A stretch of 32,677 nucleotides of DNA from Actinomycetes bacterium (GTDB lineage: Bacteria; Actinomycetota; Actinomycetes; Actinomycetales; Microbacteriaceae): contig JAKOTS010000074.1 in NCBI GenBank assembly GCA_029777095.1, positions 1-32,677 on the forward strand. Reading direction: 5' to 3'. A model generated the notes under the pieces. It had not been told where the DNA came from, ran no database searches, and saw only the letters and a program-made list of their open reading frames with translations. Shown here piece after piece: positions 15,823 to 23,717 of the stretch; the stretch's first letter is position 1, and the number at the start of each line of letters is the position of its first letter. A program made the translations under genes and the position numbers.

Positions 15823-17493
15823 TCAGTTCGGTGCCAGCCGGCGAACGTGGTCGCGCGCGTGAGCGAGTGCGGCATCGATATCTGAGAACAGGTGCCGCTG
15901 GTCACGGAGCGAGGCGAGCACGCCAATCGTCCGGAACAACCCCTCATGCGCGGGCTGCACGCCCTTGATGAGCACGGTAACGCCACGTCGTTCCAGCGCC
16001 AGCACGATGTCGGCGAGGATGTGTGCGCCAGTGGCATCCACGTGTTCAAGCTTCGACATCCGCAAGATCACGACCTTCGCGCCCCGCGCTTTGGTGACCT
16101 CTTCGAACACGCGATCGGCCGTCGCGAAAATCAGCGGGCCATCGAATCGCACGATGGCAATCTGCTCATCGCCCGCCACTGGATCACGCTCGATCGTCTC
16201 GTACTGCACGCCGGTGCGCCGCGACAGCTGCCGGATCGCCACCACGCCCGCAAACGCGATGCCGATCAACACCGCGACGATGAGGTCAACCGACACCGTC
16301 ACGACGGCGGTCACCACAAAGGCCGCGGCATCTGCCCGCGTCGAACGCAAAATCGATTGCACGGTTGCCCTGTGCACCATGCGCCACGCGGTCAGCATGA
16401 GCACTCCCGCAAGCGCCGCGAGCGGGATCATGCCGACGGGCCCCGAGACCACCAACACGACAAGCAGCAAGACGACCGCGTGCAAGACCGAAGCGAGCCG
16501 GGTGCGTCCGCCCGATCGTACGTTCACGGCCGTGCGTGCGATCGCGCCCGTTGCCGGCATCCCGCCAAAAAGTCCTGAACCAATGGATGCCAGACCCTGA
16601 CCGAACAGCTCACGATCGGCGTCGTACGGGCCCGTCGCATCGAGTGACGCGGCCACACGGGCAGATAGGAGCGACTCGATTGCGGCCAGTGCCGCGACGG
16701 TGAGCGCCGGGCCCACGAGACTCGGTAGGACTGCGGAATCGACGGTGGGGATGCTCGGGAACGGCAACGAGTTGGGGAGGGCTCCAATCACGGCGAGCGG
16801 GTTCGGGAGCAACAGGCACAGCACCGTGACGACCACGATGCCGACGAGCGAACCCGGGATCGCGGGGTGGATGCGCTGTGAAACCTGCATGCAGACGACC
16901 ACGATGAGCGCCGCGCCCGCCGCCCATGGCAGATACGACCAGTCGGCGGCTGCGACCGCCTGCACGGCGGCAACGACAGCGTTCGAGCTTGTCGTTGTGG
17001 CATCAAGCGCCTCGGGCGTGGTGAGCGATGGCACCTGCTGCAGGAAGATAATCACCGCGATGCCGAGGGTGAAGCCTTCGATGACCGGCCATGGAATGAA
17101 ACTGACCGCGCGACCGAGCCGCAGGAGCCCGGCCAGCAGCACGATCGCGCCGGCCATCAGGCTCACAACGGCGATTGCCCCGGCGCCGTGCATCGCGACG
17201 ATCGGCAGGAGCACAACGACCATGGCCCCGGTGGGGCCCGAAACCTGCACATTTGAGCCGCCGAAGATCGCGGCAATGAGCCCCGCAACAATCGCGGTGA
17301 TGAGGCCGGCTTCGGCGCTCAGCCCCGAACTCACCCCGAAGCCAAGTGCCAGCGGGAGCGCGACAATGCCAACCGTGACACCGGCAACGAGGTCGCCCCG
17401 CCAGGTGCGCGGTACGTCTTTGTAGTCGCGTACCGAGGGCAGGATCTTCCGCAGATATGCGCCCGCCCGCGTGCCACCTCGCCGTGTACTCAA
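15823..17493 (-). CDS. SulP-family inorganic anion transporter with STAS domain
   Basis: A 556-residue membrane protein of the SulP family, whose members move sulfate, bicarbonate or related anions. The N-terminal part has the SulP signature DLVAGVTVGIVALPLALGFG, then about 10-12 hydrophobic segments with the conserved GSNVQVSGPTGAM and GLFGGMPATGAIARTAVN blocks. The C-terminal STAS domain (about 440-545) includes LRMSKLEHVDATGAHILADI, the anti-sigma antagonist-like loop. Its ATG at 17493 overlaps the stop of the ArsR-type gene by 4 bp, so the two are translationally coupled and the regulator probably controls the transporter. The anion is not determinable. Confidence 0.92.
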   Translation of the reverse strand: MSTRRGGTRAGAYLRKILPSVRDYKDVPRTWRGDLVAGVTVGIVALPLALGFGVSSGLSAEAGLITAIVAGLIAAIFGGSNVQVSGPTGAMVVVLLPIVAMHGAGAIAVVSLMAGAIVLLAGLLRLGRAVSFIPWPVIEGFTLGIAVIIFLQQVPSLTTPEALDATTTSSNAVVAAVQAVAAADWSYLPWAAGAALIVVVCMQVSQRIHPAIPGSLVGIVVVTVLCLLLPNPLAVIGALPNSLPFPSIPTVDSAVLPSLVGPALTVAALAAIESLLSARVAASLDATGPYDADRELFGQGLASIGSGLFGGMPATGAIARTAVNVRSGGRTRLASVLHAVVLLLVVLVVSGPVGMIPLAALAGVLMLTAWRMVHRATVQSILRSTRADAAAFVVTAVVTVSVDLIVAVLIGIAFAGVVAIRQLSRRTGVQYETIERDPVAGDEQIAIVRFDGPLIFATADRVFEEVTKARGAKVVILRMSKLEHVDATGAHILADIVLALERRGVTVLIKGVQPAHEGLFRTIGVLASLRDQRHLFSDIDAALAHARDHVRRLAPN

Positions 17494-17876
17494 CGCGTGC
17501 CCGATCCGCCTGCCGGGAGTGCGGAGAGCGTGGGAAGTGTCCGCGTTTCTTCGAGCTGCGCGCTTTCGGTGCGCAGCATGTCAAGCAGGAGCACACGAGC
17601 AACCGCGAGCATCTCGGCCGTGGCTGGGTTTGCGAGCCGGTAATAGACGTGGCTCCCCCGCCGCTCAGAGCCGACAAGGCGGTGGCGGCGCAACACCGCG
17701 AGATGCTGCGACAGGTGCGATGCTTCTAAACCGGTGTCGTCGAGCAGCTGCGCGACGCTGACTTCGTCTGCCGCAGAGAGCAGTTCAAGAATCCGAATGC
17801 GAAATGGATGCGCCAGCCCCTTGAAGAGGTTGGCTTTCAGTTCGTACAGCGGGCGCTGCGCATCGTTGATCAACAT
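17490..17876 (-). CDS. ArsR-family transcriptional regulator
   Basis: A 128-residue winged-helix repressor-type protein. The helix-turn-helix lies near 38-68 (VSVAQLLDDTGLEASHLSQH, then LAVLRRHRLV) and the wing is ERRGSHVYYRL near 71-81. The helix that carries ELCVCD metal-binding cysteines in ArsR/SmtB reads ADEVSVAQLL, and the whole protein has no cysteine, so thiolate metal or sulfide sensing is excluded. ATG 17876 is the start that fits the family; upstream codons in frame have no similarity. The start codon lies inside a palindrome, suggesting autoregulation. Coupled by 4 bp to the SulP gene. The ligand is unknown. Confidence 0.88.
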   Translation of the reverse strand: MLINDAQRPLYELKANLFKGLAHPFRIRILELLSAADEVSVAQLLDDTGLEASHLSQHLAVLRRHRLVGSERRGSHVYYRLANPATAEMLAVARVLLLDMLRTESAQLEETRTLPTLSALPAGGSGTR

Positions 17877-17891
17877 GATGAATCCATCATG
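17874..17891. promoter_or_regulatory. Palindrome over the ArsR start codon, candidate operator
   Basis: CATGATG (17874-17880) and CATCATG (17885-17891) are complementary arms around AATC on the + strand. The ArsR-family start codon is the first triplet of the site. Binding here would block transcription or translation initiation of the regulator-transporter pair. Confidence 0.5.
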
Positions 17892-17967
17892 CCATTGATT
17901 CGGCGAATGGGTTCGTGCGCAAGACACGCGGGACCCCGCCGATTTAGCAACTTGCCCCCGTCTTTGG

Positions 17968-17973
17968 TAGCAT
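17968..17973 (+). promoter_or_regulatory. Possible tRNA-Asn promoter -10
   Basis: TAGCAT matches TANNNT and lies 32 nt before the mature tRNA 5' end. The -35 region is only weakly recognisable. Confidence 0.3.
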
Positions 17974-18005
17974 CGTTGAGTTGCCAGGTTCCGGCCCGGC
18001 AGTAT

Positions 18006-18078
18006 TCCTCGGTAGCTCAATTGGCAGAGCAATCGGCTGTTAACCGATAGGTTCTTGGTTCGAGTCCAAGCCGGGGAG
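18006..18078 (+). tRNA. tRNA-Asn (anticodon GTT)
   Basis: Cloverleaf: acceptor TCCTCGG/CCGGGGA, D arm GCTC...GAGC, anticodon stem ATCGG/CCGAT with loop CTGTTAA (anticodon GTT), T arm CTTGG/CCAAG with loop TTCGAGT, discriminator G. CCA is not encoded. A stem-loop terminator follows about 35 nt downstream. Confidence 0.96.
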
Positions 18079-18113
18079 CGAGAGACCCGCGTTATCTAGC
18101 GCGGCTCTCAACT

Positions 18114-18140
18114 AAGGCCAGGGCTTCCACCCCTGGCCTT
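18114..18140 (+). terminator. Terminator of tRNA-Asn
   Basis: Perfect 10-bp arms AAGGCCAGGG (18114-18123) and CCCTGGCCTT (18131-18140) enclose a 7-nt loop and are followed by TCTCGTTCC. The stem ends in a T-rich side. A weaker GAGAG/CTCTC hairpin precedes it. Confidence 0.75.
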
Positions 18141-18181
18141 TCTCGTTCCTCCACGCGAGTTGGCACCTCGCACCCGATCGA

Positions 18182-18216
18182 GCGGCCGCGTCAGATTGCG
18201 GGCGGCCGCGTCAGAT
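18182..18216. repeat. Direct repeat at the 3' end of the ABC ATPase gene
   Basis: GCGGCCGCGTCAGAT occurs at 18182-18196 and again at 18202-18216, a 20-bp period. The second copy contains the stop codon of the ABC ATPase gene, so the copy at 18182 looks like a local duplication of the gene end. Confidence 0.8.
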
Positions 18217-18996
18217 CGCCAGCAACGAGTGGTCGATGTCTACAGATGCCGACCAGCGGACGGCCTCGCGCGGGCCCTGCGCCACGACCGAGCCGTGCCG
18301 CAACACCAGCACGGCGGCATCCAGCGCGTGCACAAGCTCGGCGTCGTTCGTGACCACCAGGCTCGCCATGTTGTACTCATCTCGGCGCCGCTGCAGGGCC
18401 GCGATCACGGCGCCGCGCACCTCAACGTCAAGGGCGGCGAGTGGCTCGTCACCAACAAAGAGCTTCGGCTGCAGCACCAGAGCGCGCGCGACGGCGACGC
18501 GCTGGCGCATCCCCGCGCTGAGTTCGTACGGAAACCTTGCCGCTGCACCGAGGGGCAACTGCATCTCGTCGAGCAAGCCCGCAACTTGGAGCGCGAGCGC
18601 GCGCGGGTTGAGACGACGATCGCGACTCGTCAGCGGCTCGGCGATGATGTCGCCGACGGTGAGCGTCGGCGAAAGTTCGACGCTCGCGCTCTGCGAAAGG
18701 TAGCCGACGTGAAAGGTCAGGGCTCGGCGCTGGGCACGCGAGAGCGTTCGTACCGGCAGGTCGATGACGTGGGCTTCGCCGCCCAGCACCGCCGCGATCG
18801 GTTCGGCGCCCGTCAGCGCAGCCGCGAGCGTTGTTTTGCCTGCGCCGGTCGGACCCATGATGGCGAGGGATGCCCCAAACGGCAGCTCGAACGAAACCCC
18901 ATCGACCGCGCGGTCGGCCGTGCCGCGCCCGGCCGCGTGGCCCACACTGAGATCGCGCGCGAGGACCGCCAGGTGGGTTTCTCGAACTCTCGCCAT
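18211..18996 (-). CDS. ABC-type ATP-binding protein, orphan, altered H-loop
   Basis: A 261-residue ATPase resembling the peptide/nickel (OppD/DppD) importer class. Walker A is GPTGAGKT at 48-55, the Q-loop Gln102 is in YLSQSA, the signature LSAGMRQR is at 159-166, Walker B is LFVGDEP at 179-185 and the D-loop is AALD. The H-loop, normally THD, reads TND (Asn217), a change that usually impairs ATP turnover. No permease or binding-protein gene adjoins it, so partner and substrate are unknown. GCAGGA lies 8 nt before ATG 18996. The gene starts 42 bp after dnaG on the same strand and may be read through from it. It might be a regulatory or degenerate ATPase. Confidence 0.85.
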   Translation of the reverse strand: MARVRETHLAVLARDLSVGHAAGRGTADRAVDGVSFELPFGASLAIMGPTGAGKTTLAAALTGAEPIAAVLGGEAHVIDLPVRTLSRAQRRALTFHVGYLSQSASVELSPTLTVGDIIAEPLTSRDRRLNPRALALQVAGLLDEMQLPLGAAARFPYELSAGMRQRVAVARALVLQPKLFVGDEPLAALDVEVRGAVIAALQRRRDEYNMASLVVTNDAELVHALDAAVLVLRHGSVVAQGPREAVRWSASVDIDHSLLAI

Positions 18997-19038
18997 GCTG
19001 TCATCCTGCCTCTCTGCGTGCCGGAGCACCAGCTGGGG

Positions 19039-20982
19039 TTAGTCAGCGGCGGTCAGCGCCCGGCTCTCGAGCTCGATGTCGCGAAGCCGCAACTGCACCT
19101 CGCGCCACTGATCGGAGCCCTCTGGGAGCCGCTGCGACGTGCCGCGAAGGGCCGCCTTCTCGCGATCGAGCGCTCGGGTAAGCACGCGGGTTGCGATCGA
19201 GATTGCAGACGCGACCGCCCTCGCCTCGTCGCTCGCCGGAAAAGGCTCGGTCAGCAGCTCGGCCGCAAGGCTCCGGTACGGCTCGCGCACGCCGTCGATT
19301 GCGGCCGCCGCCCACCCGTGCCGTGCCGCGTTCACCGTTGCCGGCGCGATGCCGGCGCGCACCGCGTCGAGCGCCGGGTGGAGGAACGGCACCTCGATGA
19401 CCCGGGCCAAGAGCTCCTCGCCCATCGCGTGGCCAAACTGCAGGTAGGCCATCAGCGCCTCGCGCTCGAGCCGTGTATCGCCGTCGCGCGGCAGGCTCGC
19501 AAGCGTGACCGGTGCAAGCGGTGCGGATGCCGCAGCATGCGCGCCGCCGCCGACACCGTTGCCGGTGCCCCCGGCCCCGCCGCCACCTGCGGTGCCACCC
19601 GCATTGCCGCGGGGGCTCGCGCCCTGACTCCCAGCACCCCCGGCACCGCCTGCCGCCGCCGCGCCGCGCCGCGCCGCCTGCGTGACGGCTGCGCGCACCT
19701 CGCTCAGCTCGAGGCCGAGCTTGCGCGCAAGCACGCGCGTGTAGCCAGGGCGAATCGCGGGGTCGCGAATCTCGGCCACGATCGGCGCCGCCGCTGTCAA
19801 TGCGCCCGCGCGGCCCTCGACCGTCGACAAATCGAAGCGCTGCAGCGCCTGGTCGATGGCGAACTCAAACATCGGGCTCTTCGCGTCCATGAGCGCGCGA
19901 ACGGCGCCGTCGCCGCGCTGCAGTCGGAGATCGCACGGGTCAAGCCCGCTCGGTGGCACGGCCACGTACGTCTGGGCGGCGAAGCGCTTTTCGTCAGCGA
20001 AGGCGCGAAGCGCCGCCTTTTGGCCTGCGGCATCCGGATCGAAGGTAAAGATCACTTCGCCGGCAGCCGTGTCGTCGCCCATCACACGGCGAAGCGCGCT
20101 GATGTGGTCGCTGCCGAACGCGGTGCCGCACGTGGCGACGGCGGTCGTGACGCCGGCGAGGTGGCAGGCCATCACGTCGGTGTAGCCCTCGACGATGACG
20201 ACCTTCTGCTGGCGCGAGATATCGCGCTTCGCGAGATCAAGCCCGTAGAGCACGCGGGCCTTGTGGTAGATCGGTGTCTCGGGGGTGTTGAGGTACTTTG
20301 GCCCCTTGTCGTCGTCGAAAAGACGGCGCGCCCCAAAGCCGATGACCTGGCCGGTGACGTCGCGAATCGGCCACACGAGGCGGCCGCGAAAACGGTCGTA
20401 GACGCCGCGCTGGCCGGTCGAGACAAGGCCCGCGGTGCTCAGCTCTTCGCGGGTGAAGCCCTCGGCAACCAGTGCGCCGAGCATCCCATCCCAGCCCTTC
20501 GGCGCGAACCCGACACCGAAATGGGCGGCGGCAGCGGCGTCGAAACCGCGCTCCCCCAAGAACTTGCGCCCGGCCTCTGCGTCGGGCATTCGCAGTTGCG
20601 CGGTGAAAAACGCGGCCGCGGCGGCGTTGGCCTTGTAGAGGCGCGCCCGACTGTTCGTTTCGGGGGCGGCCCCGCCGTCTTCGTAGTGCAGCGAAAAGCC
20701 GATGCGACCGGCCAGGCGCTCGACCGCCTCGGTGAAGGTGACGTGATCCATGTTGCGCAGGAACGAATAGACATCGCCCGACTCGCCGCAACCAAAACAG
20801 TGGTAAAAACCGGCCTGCGGGCGCACGTTGAAGCTCGGCGACCGCTCGTCATGAAACGGGCACAGCCCTTTCAACGAGCCAACACCCGCCGATTTCAGCG
20901 CCACCCGTTCGCCGATAATGTCGGCAATGTTGGTGCGCGCTTTGACCTCTTCGACATCCGCCTGTCGTATGCGCCCAGCCAT
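19039..20982 (-). CDS. dnaG: DNA primase
   Basis: Makes RNA primers for chromosome replication with the DnaB helicase. The 647 residues begin with the CHC2 zinc-binding domain: Cys41 and His44 in CPFH, Cys62 and Cys65 in CFGC. The TOPRIM core follows, with VVIVEGYTDVMA and FTFDPDAAGQKA carrying the metal-binding acids. A low-complexity Gly/Ala/Ser segment (about residues 433-495, bases 19500-19685) links to the helicase-binding C-terminal domain. The ATG at 20982 gives the canonical MAGRIRQADVEEVK start; a 51-residue upstream extension is unrelated. TAGGCT lies 7 nt before the start, overlapping the end of dgt, so an internal leaderless promoter is possible. dgt ends 5 nt upstream, as in M. 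tuberculosis. Confidence 0.97.
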   Translation of the reverse strand: MAGRIRQADVEEVKARTNIADIIGERVALKSAGVGSLKGLCPFHDERSPSFNVRPQAGFYHCFGCGESGDVYSFLRNMDHVTFTEAVERLAGRIGFSLHYEDGGAAPETNSRARLYKANAAAAAFFTAQLRMPDAEAGRKFLGERGFDAAAAAHFGVGFAPKGWDGMLGALVAEGFTREELSTAGLVSTGQRGVYDRFRGRLVWPIRDVTGQVIGFGARRLFDDDKGPKYLNTPETPIYHKARVLYGLDLAKRDISRQQKVVIVEGYTDVMACHLAGVTTAVATCGTAFGSDHISALRRVMGDDTAAGEVIFTFDPDAAGQKAALRAFADEKRFAAQTYVAVPPSGLDPCDLRLQRGDGAVRALMDAKSPMFEFAIDQALQRFDLSTVEGRAGALTAAAPIVAEIRDPAIRPGYTRVLARKLGLELSEVRAAVTQAARRGAAAAGGAGGAGSQGASPRGNAGGTAGGGGAGGTGNGVGGGAHAAASAPLAPVTLASLPRDGDTRLEREALMAYLQFGHAMGEELLARVIEVPFLHPALDAVRAGIAPATVNAARHGWAAAAIDGVREPYRSLAAELLTEPFPASDEARAVASAISIATRVLTRALDREKAALRGTSQRLPEGSDQWREVQLRLRDIELESRALTAAD

Positions 20983-20987
20983 GGTCG

Positions 20988-22370
20988 CTAGCCTAACGAG
21001 CCGGATGCCGGGGTGGGGCGGTGTGCAACGCCAGGCCGAGCCGCGCCGGCTGGCGGCGTCATCGGCACGCGCGCATGGCCGGCCCAGATCCCCACGGTCG
21101 TTGCATCGATCTCGCCGACGAGGCGCGCGTGCCACGTGAGCGCCGACTGGTCGGTGAGGCTCGCAACCTGATCGACAACGACCCGCTTTCGCGCAGCATC
21201 GGTGGATGCCGCAGCCCAGTCATCTGCGAATGGCCGCTCAAGCTCACCTGGGCCTGCTGCCAGCAGGGCCGAGCCAAGGCGCTTGAGCAGGCGACGCTGT
21301 TCCTTATAGAACGACGCACGCCCGGCGATCGTCACAACGTGCGCGCCGATGATGCCCTTGAGCACCGCGATCTCGCACTCGACGTCGCGCGGCACGACAA
21401 CGTGCGCGCGATAGCGGGTGAGCACCGGTGAATCGTAGGCGGCTTCGGTCGCCGAGGTCGACGCGCGCGCGAATCGACCAATCAGCCCCGAGGTGAGGTT
21501 CTTCAGCGACGCGAGCGATGCGCGCGATCCGTCGAACGTGGTAATCCACTCGGGGACCGCCGTGAGCCGCGCAAGGGCGGCGTCGAGCTCATCGCGCGCG
21601 AGGTCATAACCGACCCAGGCCTGGATCCCATCGACCAGCGCGTCGCGCTCGGCGGGGTCTGCGAGGCGGGCAGGGTCGAGGTATCCATTGACAATCGCGT
21701 CTTCAAAATCATGTACCGAATAGGCAATATCGTCGCTGAGGTCCATGACCTCGGCTTCGATGCAGCGCACGCGGGCCGGGGCGTCGTTGCGCATCCACGC
21801 AAAGACCGGCTCATCGTCGGGATACACGCCAAACTTCATGCGGCCGCCCGGGTCTGCCACGGGTTCGTCGACGGTCCAGGGGTACTTGCAGGTCGCGTCG
21901 AGGCTCGCCCTAGTGAGGTTCAGGCCAGCGCTTGAGCCGTCGACCGCGAACACCTTCGATTCGAGGCGCGTGACGATGCGAAGCGTTTGGGCGTTGCCCT
22001 CGAAGCCACCGATGTCTTCGGCCCAGGCGTTCAGGGCGCGCTCGCCGTTGTGTCCGAAGGGCGGATGCCCGAGGTCATGGTTGAGGCACGCGGTGTCGAC
22101 GACATCCGGCGAAAGGCGCAGCTGCGCCGCGAGCTCGCGCCCGACCTGCGCAACCTCGAGCGAGTGGGTCAGCCGGTTGCGGGCGAAGTCGGCAGGCGAG
22201 GCGGGGCTCAGCACCTGCGTCTTGGCAGCCAACCGGCGAAGCCCAGCCGAGTGCAGCACGCGCGCGCGGTCGCGGGCGAAATCGTCGCGCGAGGAGCGGT
22301 GCGTCTCGGTGACCCAGCGCTCGGCGTCTGCGTCGTCGTAGCCGGCGGGGCGACCGCCCGCGCTAGCCAC
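20988..22370 (-). CDS. dgt: Deoxyguanosinetriphosphate triphosphohydrolase (HD domain)
   Basis: Cleaves dGTP (or other dNTPs) to nucleoside and tripolyphosphate, affecting nucleotide pools for replication. From GTG 22370 it has 460 residues. The HD metal site is visible as RLTHSLEVAQ (His69) and NHDLGHPPFGHNGE (His98-Asp99), with a later Asp in DLSDDIAYS. Length and motifs fit the short Dgt-like group. GTG 22373 is an alternative, and neither has a clear ribosome site; the gene overlaps the 3' end of dus by 8 bp. The open frame extends far upstream inside dus, but that part is a shadow. dnaG follows 5 nt downstream. Confidence 0.94.
   Translation of the reverse strand: MASAGGRPAGYDDADAERWVTETHRSSRDDFARDRARVLHSAGLRRLAAKTQVLSPASPADFARNRLTHSLEVAQVGRELAAQLRLSPDVVDTACLNHDLGHPPFGHNGERALNAWAEDIGGFEGNAQTLRIVTRLESKVFAVDGSSAGLNLTRASLDATCKYPWTVDEPVADPGGRMKFGVYPDDEPVFAWMRNDAPARVRCIEAEVMDLSDDIAYSVHDFEDAIVNGYLDPARLADPAERDALVDGIQAWVGYDLARDELDAALARLTAVPEWITTFDGSRASLASLKNLTSGLIGRFARASTSATEAAYDSPVLTRYRAHVVVPRDVECEIAVLKGIIGAHVVTIAGRASFYKEQRRLLKRLGSALLAAGPGELERPFADDWAAASTDAARKRVVVDQVASLTDQSALTWHARLVGEIDATTVGIWAGHARVPMTPPAGAARPGVAHRPTPASGSLG
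20990..20995 (-). promoter_or_regulatory. Possible leaderless -10 of dnaG
   Basis: TAGGCT lies 7 nt before the dnaG ATG and there is no Shine-Dalgarno. It overlaps the dgt stop codon, so it would be an internal promoter of the operon. Confidence 0.4.
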
Positions 22371-23547
22371 CACTGGTGTCTGCTTCGCCCTCGGTGAGTT
22401 CGGCGCGGGCCTCGAGCCCCATCTCGCGCGAATCAAGCCAGCCCTGCGGCAGCGACGGACGCTTGGGTCGGCCCGCGCGACCACGCTGACCCTCGGCCGC
22501 TTCGCCCGGGTAGGGGGCGGTGTGGTCGAGCGTGCCGAGCAGTTCTTCGATTTCTTCGAGACTGGATGCCGTTGCCAGCGCCGCACGCGTGTCGCCGCCG
22601 ACCGGGTATCCCTTGAAATACCAACCAACGTGCTTGCGGACGTCGCGGCAACCGCGACCCTCGTCCTCAAAGAATTCGACGAGGAGCTGGGCGTGACGCA
22701 GGAACGCGGTCGCGACCGAGCCAAGCCCGGGCATCGCCTTGGCGCGTTCGCCCACCATGCCGTTCGGGTCACGGAAGGCCGCGGCAAGATCGCCGAAGAG
22801 CCAGGGGCGGCCGAGGCATCCACGACCAACAACCACACCATCGCAGCCTGTCTCGGCGACCATGCGAAGCGCGTCGTCGGCTGACCAGATGTCGCCGTTG
22901 CCGAGCACAGGAACGCTCGTGATCGTCTCTTTGAGCTTGGCGATTGCCGACCAGTCAGCCTGGCCCGAATAAAACTCTGCGGCCGTGCGCGCGTGCAATG
23001 CCATCGCGGCAACACCCGCACCCTCGGCGATGCGGCCCGCCTCGAGGTACGTGAGGTGGTCGCTGTCGATACCCTTGCGCATCTTCACGGTCAGCGGCAG
23101 GTCGCCGGCGGCCTGCACCGCGCCCTCGACGATCTCGCGAAAAAGCCCGGTCTTCCACGGCAGCGCCGCGCCGCCACCCTTGCGGGTGACCTTTGGCACG
23201 GGGCATCCAAAGTTCAGATCAATGTGATCGGCGTGATCTTCGGCGACAATGACACGAACCGCCTCGGCGACCGTCTGCGGGTCGACACCGTAGAGCTGGA
23301 TGCTCCTGGTCGTCTCGCTCTCGTGGTGCCGAATGAGGCGCATCGTCGTTTCGTTGCGTTCGACGAGCGCGCGCGATGTGATCATCTCGCTCACATAGAG
23401 CCCGCCACCGTATTCGCGGCACAGCCGACGAAACGCGGTGTTCGTGATCCCGGCCATCGGCGCGAGCACGACGGGAACGTCGATCTCGAGCCCGCCAAAC
23501 CGAAGGGGTGCGGGCGCGAGGGTCGAGGAGCTCAGGGGGGCAGTCAC
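22363..23547 (-). CDS. dusB: tRNA-dihydrouridine synthase (DusB type)
   Basis: FMN-dependent enzyme reducing uridines in the tRNA D-loop. The 394 residues form a TIM barrel with LAPMAGITNTAFRRLC at 28-43, the catalytic Cys115 in LNFGCPVPKV, the KMRKG strand, HARTA and the FMN-phosphate loop GNGDIWS. A C-terminal helical RNA-binding domain follows. Translation starts at GTG 23547. AGGGGA touches the codon and GAGAAT is 6 nt further up, so the initiation mode is uncertain. It is followed by dgt with 8-bp overlap and preceded by the 41-residue Cys-pair peptide gene 37 bp away, so it can share that transcript. Confidence 0.95.
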   Translation of the reverse strand: MTAPLSSSTLAPAPLRFGGLEIDVPVVLAPMAGITNTAFRRLCREYGGGLYVSEMITSRALVERNETTMRLIRHHESETTRSIQLYGVDPQTVAEAVRVIVAEDHADHIDLNFGCPVPKVTRKGGGAALPWKTGLFREIVEGAVQAAGDLPLTVKMRKGIDSDHLTYLEAGRIAEGAGVAAMALHARTAAEFYSGQADWSAIAKLKETITSVPVLGNGDIWSADDALRMVAETGCDGVVVGRGCLGRPWLFGDLAAAFRDPNGMVGERAKAMPGLGSVATAFLRHAQLLVEFFEDEGRGCRDVRKHVGWYFKGYPVGGDTRAALATASSLEEIEELLGTLDHTAPYPGEAAEGQRGRAGRPKRPSLPQGWLDSREMGLEARAELTEGEADTSGG

Positions 23548-23584
23548 TCCCCTATTCTCCCAGACTTTCGAGCCGCTTCGCCGT

Positions 23585-23710
23585 TCAGATGCTGCAGACC
23601 TCGCCAGCCGCGCAGACGTTGGCCGATTGTGCGGCGGCCGGGGTCATCAGCAACGGCTTCGCGACGGGAACGGCCTCGTCGGCAACCGCGGGCTTTGTGG
23701 GGTTCGTCAT
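23585..23710 (-). CDS. Small peptide with C-terminal cysteine pair
   Basis: A 41-residue reading frame beginning MTNPTKPAVADEA and ending NVCAAGEVCSI. The N-terminal half is polar and Pro/Ala-rich and has no signal peptide or membrane helix; the only cysteines are five residues apart near the C terminus, in a C-x2-G-x2-C-x-I pattern. ATG 23710 is 7 nt downstream of the stop of the FrnE/DsbA-like gene, and dus begins 37 bp after its own stop, so it fits into an operon. No good Shine-Dalgarno is seen; coupling to the upstream stop could substitute. Redox partner or substrate of the oxidoreductase, metal-binding peptide and modified-peptide precursor are all possible, and none is shown. It could also be a chance frame. 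Confidence 0.6.
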   Translation of the reverse strand: MTNPTKPAVADEAVPVAKPLLMTPAAAQSANVCAAGEVCSI

Positions 23711-23717
23711 GGCCCAA

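Noticed and set aside
18160..20991. Plus-strand frame of 943 codons opposite the ABC ATPase and dnaG
   Set aside because: It is very long only because stop codons are rare in this antisense frame. It is Arg/His/Ala-rich, lacks domains and would cover two clear genes.
20983..21135. 51-residue N-terminal extension of dnaG
   Set aside because: The primase family starts at MAGRIRQ; the extension lies in dgt and has no similarity or ribosome site.
22373..23021. N-terminal extension of the dgt frame inside dus
   Set aside because: It is the alternative frame of dus, with Ser/Arg-rich composition; the family sequence begins near the GTG at 22370.
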